64,000 nt of DNA, from positions 5,584,546-5,648,545 of the forward strand of contig NZ_CP032157.1 in the NCBI RefSeq assembly GCF_003555545.1. The letters are read 5' to 3'. The notes beneath the pieces are model-generated. The model was not told the origin of the DNA, did no database searches, and worked only from the letters and a program-made list of their open reading frames with translations. This DNA is from Paraflavitalea soli. Lineage in GTDB: Bacteria; Bacteroidota; Bacteroidia; Chitinophagales; Chitinophagaceae. Below, one piece after another: positions 1 through 8,702 of the stretch (its first letter is position 1; the number at the start of each line of letters is the position of its first letter). A program made the position numbers and the translations under genes.

Positions 1-496
1 TCAAAAGCCGCTCATAGTACTGGAAGATGAGATCGAAATGCTGCGTCTCTACCTGGAAATGGAACAGCTCCGTTTCAAAAACAGTTTCGATTATAGCATT
101 ATCTATAACAATGATATAGAGCCATCCAACATATTACTTCCACCTTTACTACTCCAGCCCTTCTGTGAAAATGCTATCTGGCATGGATTAATGCACAAAG
201 AAGGCCATGGCCAGCTATCGGTAGCTTTTAGTATGCGGAATAATATTCTAAATTGCATTATTACAGACAATGGGATCGGGCGGGCCCGTGCTGCGGAGAT
301 CAAAAGCAAATCGGCCGAGAAAATAAAATCCTTAGGCATTAAACTAACGGCAGACCGCCTGGCGCTCTTTAATGAAGACAGGTCTGTGCAACATTTTTAT
401 AGAATAGAAGACATTACCGACGAACTGGGCAATACTACCGGCACCCAGGTCACGGTAGAGATCAGGTACAAGGAATTCCTGCAGGAAACAGTTTGA
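1..496 (+). CDS. LytS-type sensor histidine kinase, C-terminal part
   Basis: The frame is open from the window edge, so the N-terminus lies outside. What remains is the end of the His_kinase domain (IEMLRLYLEMEQLRF, the segment after the phosphoacceptor helix) and an HATPase fold with an N-box (PFCENAIWHG) and a G1 box (TDNGIGRA). This is the LytS/YpdA class, which autophosphorylates and passes phosphate to LytTR regulators. Such a regulator starts 10 bases downstream, so the two are almost certainly one operon and a cognate pair. The sensor region cannot be described from here. Confidence 0.93.
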   Translation, partial: QKPLIVLEDEIEMLRLYLEMEQLRFKNSFDYSIIYNNDIEPSNILLPPLLLQPFCENAIWHGLMHKEGHGQLSVAFSMRNNILNCIITDNGIGRARAAEIKSKSAEKIKSLGIKLTADRLALFNEDRSVQHFYRIEDITDELGNTTGTQVTVEIRYKEFLQETV

Positions 497-506
497 TAAA
501 ACGATC

Positions 507-1259
507 ATGATCAAAGCCATCATAGTAGACGATGAACCCTATTGTTGTGAGGTGCTCAGCACTTTGCTGGAAAGGCATGTACCCGAGGTAACGGTTGAAG
601 CGGTATGCCATTCGGCTGCAGAGGCGATCACAGCCATTACAACCCATCCTGTTCAACTGGTCTTCCTGGATATTGAAATGCCCCATATGAATGGCTTCCA
701 GCTGCTGGAGCGGCTGCCTGGCGTTGATTTCGACCTGATATTCACCACCAGCTACGATCAGTATGCACTCAAAGCCATCAAGTTCAGCGCCCTGGATTAC
801 TTATTGAAGCCTATTGACCGTACGGAACTGCAGGCAGCGGTAAGAAAGGCTCTCCAGCGTTTACAACGGCCCTTACCACAGCAGCTGCAGATCCTGTTAC
901 AAAAACTACATCAGCCATCCCAGCAGGTCAACCAGATAGCCCTGCCTACTATGGAAGGACTGCAACTCGTACCCCTTGACGCTATTATCAGTTGTGCCTC
1001 CAGCAGCAACTACACCATTATTTCACTAAAAGACAAACTTAAGATCACCGTTTCCCGTACACTTAAAGAGGTGGAAGAAATGCTGGAAGACTTTATGTTC
1101 ATGCGGGTGCATCACTCTTTTCTTGTTAACCTCAATGAGATCCGCAAGTATATCAAAGGTGAAGGTGGAAATCTTATCATGAGTGATGGATCATCAGTAG
1201 ATGTTTCGCGTAGTAAGAAAGATCAACTGTTAAAAAAATTACAACCCAGGAAGTATTGA
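507..1259 (+). CDS. LytTR-family response regulator
   Basis: 250 residues, the usual length for this class. An N-terminal receiver domain (about 1-120) has the acidic pair D8/D9, phosphoacceptor D55 (VFLDIEMP) and the conserved lysine in LLKPID. A C-terminal LytTR DNA-binding domain (about 150-250) shows ISCASSSNYT and MRVHHSFLVNL. It follows the kinase fragment by 10 bases and is the likely output of that kinase. LytTR proteins bind direct repeats upstream of target promoters; I could not identify a target here. Confidence 0.95.
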   Translation: MIKAIIVDDEPYCCEVLSTLLERHVPEVTVEAVCHSAAEAITAITTHPVQLVFLDIEMPHMNGFQLLERLPGVDFDLIFTTSYDQYALKAIKFSALDYLLKPIDRTELQAAVRKALQRLQRPLPQQLQILLQKLHQPSQQVNQIALPTMEGLQLVPLDAIISCASSSNYTIISLKDKLKITVSRTLKEVEEMLEDFMFMRVHHSFLVNLNEIRKYIKGEGGNLIMSDGSSVDVSRSKKDQLLKKLQPRKY

Positions 1260-1373
1260 TGGTTCGCCGGGAGCCCTGATTGCTCAGTCCATTCCATAAA
1301 TCATTCAATCTTGCTGGATTTTACAATAAAGCGCCATAGCTTCAGTTATAATTCCATATACAAATCAGGCAGC

Positions 1374-2144
1374 ATGTTTAAAAAAGAAAGACAAGCCTAT
1401 ATTTTAAAACAGATCACCGACCACCAAAAAGTGATCTCTGCCGATATTTCTCAAAAGATGAATGTGTCGGAGGATACGATACGTCGTGATCTACAGGAAT
1501 TGGCCAATAAAGGCAAACTTATTAAAGTACACGGTGGCGCCTTATCGCTCGACTATACGGAAGAACATATCCAGCTGCCTCCCAAGGAGAAAACACTGCC
1601 TGATCAGGATAGCACGCTTCCTGAAACGATCATTGCAGAGAAAGCAGCCCGCCTTATCCACAGGGGCATGTTTGTGATGACCAGCGGCGGCAGCACTACC
1701 AGCCAGCTCGCACGTACACTTCCCGAAGAGCTCAAAGCCACTTTTATTTCAGGCAGCATTCAGGCCATTGTAGAATTTACCCGTCACCCTTCGATAGAGG
1801 TGATCATTATTGGTGATAAGGTCTCCAAAAATGGCAAGCTCACCGTGGGCAGTGAGGCCATTGCTAAAATAAAGCAGATAAAAGCCGATGTATGCCTCCT
1901 GGATATACCAGCCATTGATACCCAAACGGGCGTCAGCGAAATTGATTGGGAAATAGCACAGATCAAGAAAGCCATGATCGAAAGCTCGCAGAAGGTCATT
2001 GGCTTATGCAAGGCGGATAGGATCAATATGGTAAAGCCTGTACAACTTTGCGCGCTCACCCAACTTCACGGCCTTATTACAGAACTGGACCCAATCCATG
2101 AATTATTGAACCCCTACCGGGCTGCCGGCATAGAGATCATATGA
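1374..2144 (+). CDS. DeoR/GlpR-family transcriptional regulator
   Basis: An N-terminal winged helix (KKERQAYILKQI, then VSEDTIRRDLQEL) is the classical DeoR signature. It is followed by a DeoR sensor domain (about 80-235) related to sugar-phosphate isomerases, with TSGGSTTSQLA and an IKADVCLLDI segment. The longer frame begins at a TTG at 1311; I chose the ATG at 1374 because the family normally starts with M-x-K-x-E-R. Members usually repress sugar or nucleoside operons and respond to phosphorylated sugars. Its stop overlaps the start of the next gene by four bases (ATGA), so the two are translationally coupled. No sugar catabolic genes are adjacent, so the ligand is unknown. Confidence 0.9.
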   Translation: MFKKERQAYILKQITDHQKVISADISQKMNVSEDTIRRDLQELANKGKLIKVHGGALSLDYTEEHIQLPPKEKTLPDQDSTLPETIIAEKAARLIHRGMFVMTSGGSTTSQLARTLPEELKATFISGSIQAIVEFTRHPSIEVIIIGDKVSKNGKLTVGSEAIAKIKQIKADVCLLDIPAIDTQTGVSEIDWEIAQIKKAMIESSQKVIGLCKADRINMVKPVQLCALTQLHGLITELDPIHELLNPYRAAGIEII

Positions 2145-3091
2145 TGCAACCTGTTAATAAAGCTGTGGTACAAATCGTATTTGTCATCCCGCCCAGGGTA
2201 CACCTGCTTGATATTACCGGACCCGCTCATATCTTCTACGAAGCATTGAGTTATGATGCACCCGTAAAGCTGCATTTCACCAATATACAGGCACATGAAA
2301 AGAGCATAGAAAGCAGCAGCCACCTTTCGCTATCCGAACTTGTCGACTTCAATAGCCTGGTCTTACATAAAGGCGATATTGTATTTGTTCCCGGGCTTGA
2401 AGCATCCTTATTACTGGATGAACATTTTCTGCAGGTCTCCTCCCGGCCTATCCAGCATTGGATGACACAACAACACGAAAATGGGGTCATTATTTGTTCC
2501 GTTTGCACCGGCGCCTTCCTGCTGGCCCAGGCCGGACTGCTCAACCAGCAACCCTGTACCACGCACTGGAAGTACATAGAGCGGTTCACACTGCGCTACC
2601 CACAGGTACAGGTACAGCAAAACCGGCTGTTTGTACAATCGGGCAATTTGTACACCAGTGCAGGCGTGGCTTCTGGCATAGACCTATCGCTATTCCTGTT
2701 GGAACAGCTGTTCGGCACCAGCTTTGCTGCACAGATCGCCAAAGAAGTGGTGGTATATATGCGCCGGACAACCGCTGATCCCCAGCTCAGCGCCTTTCTG
2801 CAATACCGCAATCACCTGGAAGACCGTATCCACCAGGCGCAGGACATACTCGCTCAATCGCTGGATAAAAAGACCAATATCGAACAACTGGCGCAACAGG
2901 TGCACATGAGTGGCCGTAACCTCACACGCCTGTTCCGGAAAACAACCAATATCTCCATCAGTCAATACATTGACCTCCTTCGTAAAGAACGCGCTCAGCA
3001 GTTATTGCGTGAAGGCCATACCATGCAATCAATAGCTGCCCTCTGCGGCCTTAAAAGCACCAACCAGTTGCGTCAGCTCCTCAAAAAATAA
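2141..3091 (+). CDS. GlxA-family regulator (DJ-1/PfpI domain plus AraC HTH)
   Basis: 316 residues. Residues about 8-180 form a DJ-1/PfpI-like amidotransferase fold with the nucleophile-elbow cysteine C122 (VCTGAF). Residues about 215-316 are an AraC-type double helix-turn-helix (IEQLAQQVHMSGRNLTRLFRK). This is the GlxA/FtrA architecture, in which the DJ-1 domain is a ligand-sensing module. The gene overlaps the DeoR gene by four bases. The next gene encodes an exported DJ-1 protein with the same CTGAF elbow, so the regulator may sense a compound that its neighbour processes (inference). Confidence 0.92.
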   Translation: MMQPVNKAVVQIVFVIPPRVHLLDITGPAHIFYEALSYDAPVKLHFTNIQAHEKSIESSSHLSLSELVDFNSLVLHKGDIVFVPGLEASLLLDEHFLQVSSRPIQHWMTQQHENGVIICSVCTGAFLLAQAGLLNQQPCTTHWKYIERFTLRYPQVQVQQNRLFVQSGNLYTSAGVASGIDLSLFLLEQLFGTSFAAQIAKEVVVYMRRTTADPQLSAFLQYRNHLEDRIHQAQDILAQSLDKKTNIEQLAQQVHMSGRNLTRLFRKTTNISISQYIDLLRKERAQQLLREGHTMQSIAALCGLKSTNQLRQLLKK

Positions 3092-3154
3092 AGTCCCCTT
3101 ATCAGCCGCCCTCAACTCCTGACCTCACCCGCAATCAGGTCAATCCACTGTATT

Positions 3155-3190
3155 CGCTCGCAGCTCGTAGCTCACGGCTCGCAGCTTAAT
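3155..3190. repeat. Short GCTCGCAGCT direct repeat
   Basis: Two copies of GCTCGCAGCT are separated by CGTAGCTCACG in the spacer between two genes. The segment is rich in AGCT and self-complementary, and resembles low-complexity intergenic repeats. I see no coding or terminator logic. Confidence 0.4.
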
Positions 3191-3239
3191 TGTCCCGATA
3201 CTGCGCTACCCTGTCCCGGTTTACTTCCTCTCTGGCAGG

Positions 3240-3247
3240 TACTTTTG
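3240..3247 (+). promoter_or_regulatory. Possible Bacteroidota -7 element (TACTTTTG)
   Basis: TACTTTTG matches the Bacteroidota TAnnTTTG consensus exactly and lies 15 bases before the ATG at 3262. That would give a very short leader, and no clear -33 TTG is present at the expected distance. Weak call. Confidence 0.3.
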
Positions 3248-3261
3248 TAAAAAGTATAGCC

Positions 3262-4056
3262 ATGAAACAATCCCTCCTGCATTACCTTTTTCTCTTCCTC
3301 CTGTTGTTAGCACGTACACCATTAGCAGCGCAGCAGGCCAAAGCCTGGTACTGCCCGCCCTGCGACAATTCCTGTGACAGCCTCTCCTTTACAGCAGCCG
3401 GTAAATGCCCTCATTGCGGCATGACATTGATACAGCAAACAACAGAAGAACATCGTCAACATATGAAAGCCAAAAAGACAACCATTGCCTTCTACCTGCA
3501 GAATGGCGTTGAAGTACTGGACTTTGCAGGCCCCATGGAAGTATTTTCCTATGCAAAGTTTGAAGTATTCACGGTTTCCAAAACAAGAACCCCGATCATT
3601 TCACAAGGTATCCTGAAGATCATTCCCGATTACAGTATTGAGGATGCACCAAAAGCGGACATCATTGCCTTTTTTGGCGGGAATGCCGGCAATGCGACAA
3701 ACGATCCCCAGGTGATTGAATGGTTGAAGCGTCAACCCACTCCCGACTATTATTTCTCTGTGTGCACAGGGGCCTTTATCCTGGGAAAAGCAGGCATACT
3801 GGACAACCTCACCGTTACTACTTTCCATGAAAGTATTGCCAACCTGCAAAAGGCGGTGCCTTCTGCGAAAGTGCTGTCCAATGTCCGCTTTGTTGATAAT
3901 GGTAAAGTGATCACCACAGCAGGCATTTCTGCGGGTATTGACGGCGCCCTGCACCTGGTGGCCAAGCTACGCGGACTGGAAACGGCCCGCAGTGTAGCCA
4001 CCTATATGGAGTATGACAAATGGGTACCCGATCAGGGCCTCGTCATCAAAAAATAA
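3262..4056 (+). CDS. Exported DJ-1/PfpI-family protein with N-terminal Cys metal-binding motif
   Basis: 264 residues from the ATG at 3262; the longer frame starts at a TTG upstream of a good signal peptide (hydrophobic 5-18, cleavage near LAAQQA). The mature N-terminus carries cysteines 31, 34, 38, 49 and 52 (WYCPPCDNSCD then KCPHCGM), like the heavy-metal-binding domain found on metal-efflux proteins. Residues about 73-260 are a DJ-1/PfpI domain with elbow cysteine C168 (SVCTGAF). Its predicted site is the periplasm. Substrate unknown; isonitrile hydratase-like and chaperone-like members exist. It follows a GlxA-type regulator carrying the same domain. Confidence 0.85.
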   Translation: MKQSLLHYLFLFLLLLARTPLAAQQAKAWYCPPCDNSCDSLSFTAAGKCPHCGMTLIQQTTEEHRQHMKAKKTTIAFYLQNGVEVLDFAGPMEVFSYAKFEVFTVSKTRTPIISQGILKIIPDYSIEDAPKADIIAFFGGNAGNATNDPQVIEWLKRQPTPDYYFSVCTGAFILGKAGILDNLTVTTFHESIANLQKAVPSAKVLSNVRFVDNGKVITTAGISAGIDGALHLVAKLRGLETARSVATYMEYDKWVPDQGLVIKK

Positions 4057-4060
4057 GCAT

Positions 4061-4094
4061 AAAAAAGACCTTACTGGCTGGTAAGGTCTTTTTT
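4061..4094. terminator. Bidirectional intrinsic terminator
   Basis: AAAAAAGACCTTAC and its exact complement GTAAGGTCTTTTTT form a 14-bp stem around TGGCTG. A T-run follows on both strands. It sits between convergent genes ending at 4056 and 4115, so it can serve both. Confidence 0.9.
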
Positions 4095-4114
4095 ATTAAT
4101 CCCGGTTCGGACAA

Positions 4115-4963
4115 TTATCCCTTCAACATGATCTCTTTGATATGTTGCACGCAGGTTAAATGCTCTGCCCGAAGTCCATCATGCCAGGCAAGCCCCATCT
4201 GCTTCAGGTCAAAATGCCTGAGCACTGTACCCACATTAATGGTGTTGCCTTTTTCATCCTGTGGGTAACCGATAATATAAATAGAATCCGCCAGTTCAAC
4301 CGCCAGTTCAATATCATGGGTACTGAACAGGATCGTATTCAGTTCATGACTTTGGCTGATGAGCTCAAAGGACTTCTTTACATTGATAATGTTGCCCACA
4401 TCCAATCCGGAGAAAGGCTCATCCAGCACCATATAATAGCCCGAACTCAACAGCTGCTCCAGGATGGCGGTACGCTGCCGCTGGCCACCGGAAAGGAAAT
4501 TAGGATACTGGTCCTTGTTCTTTTCCAGTCCCCATTCCTGCAGGTAATGCATGATCTTCTCGTCTTTCTCTGCTTTCGTCAAGGTGGTATTGCGCAACGC
4601 AAACCACAAGGCCTGGTATACGGTTTTATGGCGAAACAGGGTATACTTCTGGTTCACAAAACCTACATCGCCCTCCTGTACCAGCTTGGCTGGTTGCTGG
4701 CCATTGGCAGCAGGCTTTGAATAATCAGGGATCAGTATGCGTCCTGAGGTAGGTTTTTCCAATCCGGTCAAAGCCCGGAATAAGGTGGATTTACCACGGC
4801 CTGAACGGCCCAGCACAGCAATAACCTGACCTTGTGATTTCCCCGCACGTACGGTATCCTTTTCAACGATGTTCACATTTTGAAGGATCACCTTTTCGCC
4901 ATAGGCCACCGTGAGGTTCTCCACATGGAGGATGGTATCTTTTTGTTCGTATGCGATAGCCAT
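4115..4963 (-). CDS. ABC transporter ATP-binding protein
   Basis: 282 residues with all nucleotide-binding motifs: Walker A GRSGRGKST (52-60), Q-loop near Q105, signature LSGGQRQR (157-164), Walker B YYMVLDE with E182, D-loop SGLD and H-loop H216. This is the import-type ATPase of the nitrate/sulfonate/taurine or phosphate style. It is last in a five-gene minus-strand operon, six bases after the permease, and should energise that permease. Arg at position 56 of Walker A is less common than Ser or Cys but compatible with function. Confidence 0.93.
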   Translation of the reverse strand: MAIAYEQKDTILHVENLTVAYGEKVILQNVNIVEKDTVRAGKSQGQVIAVLGRSGRGKSTLFRALTGLEKPTSGRILIPDYSKPAANGQQPAKLVQEGDVGFVNQKYTLFRHKTVYQALWFALRNTTLTKAEKDEKIMHYLQEWGLEKNKDQYPNFLSGGQRQRTAILEQLLSSGYYMVLDEPFSGLDVGNIINVKKSFELISQSHELNTILFSTHDIELAVELADSIYIIGYPQDEKGNTINVGTVLRHFDLKQMGLAWHDGLRAEHLTCVQHIKEIMLKG

Positions 4964-4969
4964 AGCTTA

Positions 4970-5746
4970 TCAGAAGGTTGAATATTTGAAGAATGATTTC
5001 CTGGCTACATGCAATACTTTGTCAAGCAGCAGGCCCACCAGCAGGATCACCAGTTGCAACGCCACTATACGTCCATGGTTCATGAACTTATCGCTGTTCT
5101 TGATCAATACACCCAGGCCGCCGGCCGCCACCAGGATAGATTCTACTGTTACCAGCATCATCCAGGTAATGGCCAGGTTTTGTCGCAGCACATCGACCAC
5201 ATAATCCATCCGTCCTTTGATCACCACTTCCCACAGTACTTCCCAACGGCTGCACTTGAGGGAGCGGGCATGATCAATTTCTTCTGTCGGAATATCTTTC
5301 AACACGGCCAGTAGCGAGGTGATGAAGTACAAACTCATGAACACAAACAATACACTGATCTGCATGGTGCGGGCATCTTTTACCAGGATGGCCAGGTAAA
5401 AAGTAATACCCGTGAGCGGCAGGTAGCGCAGCTTGCTGAATGTTTGCGCCAGGGGTTTCAGGGCTGGCAGTGGCGACAGGTATACGATCACCAGCGATAC
5501 CACGATGGACAACAAGGTGGCCTGCAGGCAAAGTGCCAGTGAACTGGCCACATGCACTACCAGTCCTTCCTGGTACAGCGAGCTGAAGCCTTCCCATACC
5601 TGGCCCGGAGTGGGGAACAAATGCTTGGCGCCGGCAGAAGACAAAAACCAATAACCCAATACCAGCACCAGCCATATGCCACCAATAAGTAACCCTTGCC
5701 TTTGATTGACGGTCTCAAAAGGCCTGAACCATTTCTTTAGTTCCAT
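4970..5746 (-). CDS. ABC transporter permease, binding-protein-dependent type
   Basis: 258 residues from the ATG at 5746; the longest frame begins at a TTG one codon earlier. Several hydrophobic helices are evident (for example GIWLVLVLGYWFL and TLLSIVVSLVIVYL). The cytoplasmic EAA-type loop (EEIDHARSLKCSRWEVLW) that docks on the ATPase lies around residue 170. It belongs to the SsuC/TauC-like permease group. It sits between the ATPase and the OmpA-fused binding protein with gaps of six and seven bases. Substrate unknown. Confidence 0.92.
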   Translation of the reverse strand: MELKKWFRPFETVNQRQGLLIGGIWLVLVLGYWFLSSAGAKHLFPTPGQVWEGFSSLYQEGLVVHVASSLALCLQATLLSIVVSLVIVYLSPLPALKPLAQTFSKLRYLPLTGITFYLAILVKDARTMQISVLFVFMSLYFITSLLAVLKDIPTEEIDHARSLKCSRWEVLWEVVIKGRMDYVVDVLRQNLAITWMMLVTVESILVAAGGLGVLIKNSDKFMNHGRIVALQLVILLVGLLLDKVLHVARKSFFKYSTF

Positions 5747-5753
5747 CAATTGA

Positions 5754-7550
5754 TTATTTAAGAAGACTAATAACTACACGTCTGTTCTTCGCCTTGCCTG
5801 CAGCAGTACTATTGTCTGCGGCGGGCTCGTCCTGGCCTTTTCCATCTATTTTCTGGAAACGGGTAGCAGGTATGCCTTTTTGAATGAGGTAATTTTTTAC
5901 TGCTTCCGCCCGGGCAGTAGACAAAGAATAGTTACCATCCTGTGTACCGGTATTATCGGTGTGACCTACCAGTTCCAGTTTGGAATCCTCTGCCTGTACC
6001 AGCAGGTTATAGATCTGCTCCAGCACATCCTTTGCTTCAGGACGGATGGTAGCACGGCCCGGATCGAAGTTGATGCGCCATTCGCCGGAAGCCATCACGC
6101 TGGTGGCCTTCTTGGAATAGTCTGTAGTATAGGTAGCACCCGCATCAATATCTTTCACTTCCTTCAGGAAGGATAAATTCACTGCTTCTTCGTAAGGCAC
6201 AATACGCTTTACATTCTGATTAAAGCCCGCCGGGTTCAGATCCTTCAGGTAACGTGATACCTGGTCATATACGGCCTTATAACGATTCACGCCATCGGTA
6301 ATACCATAATACTGGTTGGCATCGGCCAGGTTAAATACCCTGGACCCACCCATATTATAAGAGATGCCACCTTTTTCGCCTTGCTGACCTTTGAACATGT
6401 TGTACCAATACTCAGGCGTCTCCATATTAAACGACTTCGTCGTTGTTTCAGAAGCTCTTTTCTTCCAGGTCTCGTATTGCTTCATTTGGTTAGAAGCAGC
6501 ATAGGAAGATTTAAGAATATTGCTCACGATGTCTTTGTTGGCTTCTGCCCACTGGCGTACAAAAATGATGGAAGTAGCCATCTGGTTGTTAAACTCCTTG
6601 GTAGATACTACATCGGTAAAACCAGTCAAGGCGTCAAAAACCATTTTATCACCAGGTGTCCAGGTAGCGCAACCATCTACTTTTTTGTCGATGGTCTTGC
6701 CGGTCAGTTTGCCTGCCTTTACTTCTTTCAGCGGCACGGTCCACTTCTGTGTTTGGGATTTGATCAGTTCTTTGGCTGATTCAATATAATCATCATTGGC
6801 GGAAGCCAGGAAGTTTACCGCTTCTGCATCATAGGTAGCAGGATCGGGATTGATCTTAATACCATTGGCAGAGGCATAGTTTACTGCCGTAACCCAGTCA
6901 CCATCACCAATCACAGCGGATACCAATGCACCCTTCATGGATTGGGGATTCATTTTCCAGCTGGGTGGTCCGATGAGCTTGTCCTCACCATAGCTTAAAC
7001 CAACAGCGCCCACCACCTGTAATTGGTATTTACCAGCACCATATTTATCATCGAGGGCCTGCTGGGCAGAGCTGATATAAAAAGGAACGCCATCACCCAT
7101 GATGATGATACCGGCAGCACCTTCTTTGGGGAAAGAATTTCCTTTGTCCAGTTCTTCTATAAACTTCATCTGCAGGTTACGCAGTTCAGTCAACCAGTCC
7201 TGGCGAATGATCTCCAGGTTCACACCATTCTTTTCCATGATAGAACCTTTGGTTGTTTTAGGTCCACCATTGGATACGATTATTCCTGACTGGGCATTCC
7301 AGGCATATCCCGCTATGCGCACCAGGGGCTTGGAAGCCACCTCGGTTGAAGCTTCATCGCCTGGCACAGGCAATTCTGCTGAAGTAGTTACATTGTTTAC
7401 ATCCTTATCGGATACTTCTAATTTGTCAACCTTTTTGGATTCATCGACCCGCAAACCCGGAGAGAGGAAATAAACACTTCCGCCCACCACAGCAGCAATC
7501 GCTACGGTTATAAGGGTTTTAGAAAAAAAGGTGAGATTTGACCATTTCAT
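5754..7550 (-). CDS. Substrate-binding-like protein fused to an OmpA peptidoglycan-binding domain
   Basis: 598 residues. A single N-terminal membrane segment (about 12-30) is followed by a region (about 70-440) resembling periplasmic solute-binding proteins of the SsuA/NMT1/PstS kind. The C-terminus (about 480-598) is an OmpA-like domain with GHTDNTG and NRRV, the residues that contact diaminopimelate in peptidoglycan. The protein is therefore predicted to be anchored in the inner membrane and to hold the cell wall while presenting a binding domain to the adjacent permease. Binding proteins are normally free or lipid-anchored, so this tethering is unusual. It is followed directly by the permease gene. 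Confidence 0.85.
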   Translation of the reverse strand: MKWSNLTFFSKTLITVAIAAVVGGSVYFLSPGLRVDESKKVDKLEVSDKDVNNVTTSAELPVPGDEASTEVASKPLVRIAGYAWNAQSGIIVSNGGPKTTKGSIMEKNGVNLEIIRQDWLTELRNLQMKFIEELDKGNSFPKEGAAGIIIMGDGVPFYISSAQQALDDKYGAGKYQLQVVGAVGLSYGEDKLIGPPSWKMNPQSMKGALVSAVIGDGDWVTAVNYASANGIKINPDPATYDAEAVNFLASANDDYIESAKELIKSQTQKWTVPLKEVKAGKLTGKTIDKKVDGCATWTPGDKMVFDALTGFTDVVSTKEFNNQMATSIIFVRQWAEANKDIVSNILKSSYAASNQMKQYETWKKRASETTTKSFNMETPEYWYNMFKGQQGEKGGISYNMGGSRVFNLADANQYYGITDGVNRYKAVYDQVSRYLKDLNPAGFNQNVKRIVPYEEAVNLSFLKEVKDIDAGATYTTDYSKKATSVMASGEWRINFDPGRATIRPEAKDVLEQIYNLLVQAEDSKLELVGHTDNTGTQDGNYSLSTARAEAVKNYLIQKGIPATRFQKIDGKGQDEPAADNSTAAGKAKNRRVVISLLK

Positions 7551-7574
7551 GTTCTGTATGATTTATTAAAGGGT

Positions 7575-8684
7575 TTAATTGAATATATCTCCGAATCCTT
7601 TGCTCTCCTGCTTGTCTTCCTGTGTAAGCTGGTAATTCGGATTGCTGTACTTCTTGGATTCAGGGATATCGTAATTATCCGTCTTGATCTGATCAGACAA
7701 TTTGTCCAGCTTGGTATACAGCTCATCGCTGTCCAAAGAATATTGACTGGTCAGTGAATCGAGGTCCAGCAGGTTTTCACGGGTGCTGGCCAGGTCAAGC
7801 GCAATGGTATCGGTTACTACATCCAATGCGTATTCCAGTTCCCACCCTTTGGTAAACAACATCGCGCTCTTGGCTTGTTCGGTAGCACTACGTGCCGCCT
7901 GTGCAAAAGCATACTCCTTTTTCAGCATATCGATACTCACTTCAAAATCGGCGATCTTGATCTCCATGGCAGTATCTACCATATTGAGTTTCCGGTCCAG
8001 CTTTCCGATCACGTGGGCACGGCTGCCGTACTTGCGTACCAGGCTGGTGCTCTGGTTCAACATATGACTTACCCGTTGTCCTTCACTCAGGGTTTTCATA
8101 ATGTTGGTCTGCAGGTCTACATAGGCATCTGAGTCCTTGGCAGCTTCACCAATCCTTTGCTCAATTTCTTTCATCTTGTTCTTGGTAGCCTCGGCCCTTG
8201 CCTGCAATACCAATACTTTTTCCTGGTAGTCCTTCGCTTCCTTCTCGGCCTTGATGGACTCGGACTCCATATTCGACTTGATCGCTTTGATCTTCGCTTT
8301 TGCTTCTTTGAACTGTACACGGTTCTGGATCATCTTCTCTTTTTGTTCTTCCAGTTCGCCAAATGGATCATACCGGATCAACATTTTATGCATCGACCTT
8401 GCCAGCTTCTTCATGCCTTTGATGATCACAGGCAGCATGATAAAAAAAGCGATCACCAGTACAGCTGCGGCAATGGCACCCATCACCTGGCCTATCCAGG
8501 TAAACACGATGGGCAAAATGAATTGATACAATCCCCAGGCAATGGTGCCCAGTAATACCAGTCCTACCACCCAGGCAATACCTTTTTCTCCCTTTCTCCA
8601 ATTCTTGGGATTAAAAGTGATCTGGCTTTTTTCGAAGTGTTTGAGGATAGGTAACTCAAGCACCTTGGTTGATTCTGACGACAT
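7575..8684 (-). CDS. Membrane-anchored long coiled-coil protein, PspA-like in shape
   Basis: 369 residues. Two adjacent hydrophobic segments lie near the N-terminus (about 34-58 and 66-86). A long charged helical region follows (about 105-300), rich in K/E/A heptads, and the tail is polar. The layout recalls PspA/IM30-type or TelA-type stress proteins, but I do not recognise a diagnostic motif. The family call is inference from topology only. It lies 24 bases upstream of the OmpA-fused binding protein and 18 bases after another coiled-coil gene, within one operon. Confidence 0.75.
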   Translation of the reverse strand: MSSESTKVLELPILKHFEKSQITFNPKNWRKGEKGIAWVVGLVLLGTIAWGLYQFILPIVFTWIGQVMGAIAAAVLVIAFFIMLPVIIKGMKKLARSMHKMLIRYDPFGELEEQKEKMIQNRVQFKEAKAKIKAIKSNMESESIKAEKEAKDYQEKVLVLQARAEATKNKMKEIEQRIGEAAKDSDAYVDLQTNIMKTLSEGQRVSHMLNQSTSLVRKYGSRAHVIGKLDRKLNMVDTAMEIKIADFEVSIDMLKKEYAFAQAARSATEQAKSAMLFTKGWELEYALDVVTDTIALDLASTRENLLDLDSLTSQYSLDSDELYTKLDKLSDQIKTDNYDIPESKKYSNPNYQLTQEDKQESKGFGDIFN

Positions 8685-8702
8685 CTTTATTGGTTTGATA
8701 GG

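Noticed and set aside
1311-1373. Longer start of the DeoR gene
   Set aside because: The start codon would be TTG and the added residues do not resemble the family; the ATG at 1374 begins the conserved helix.
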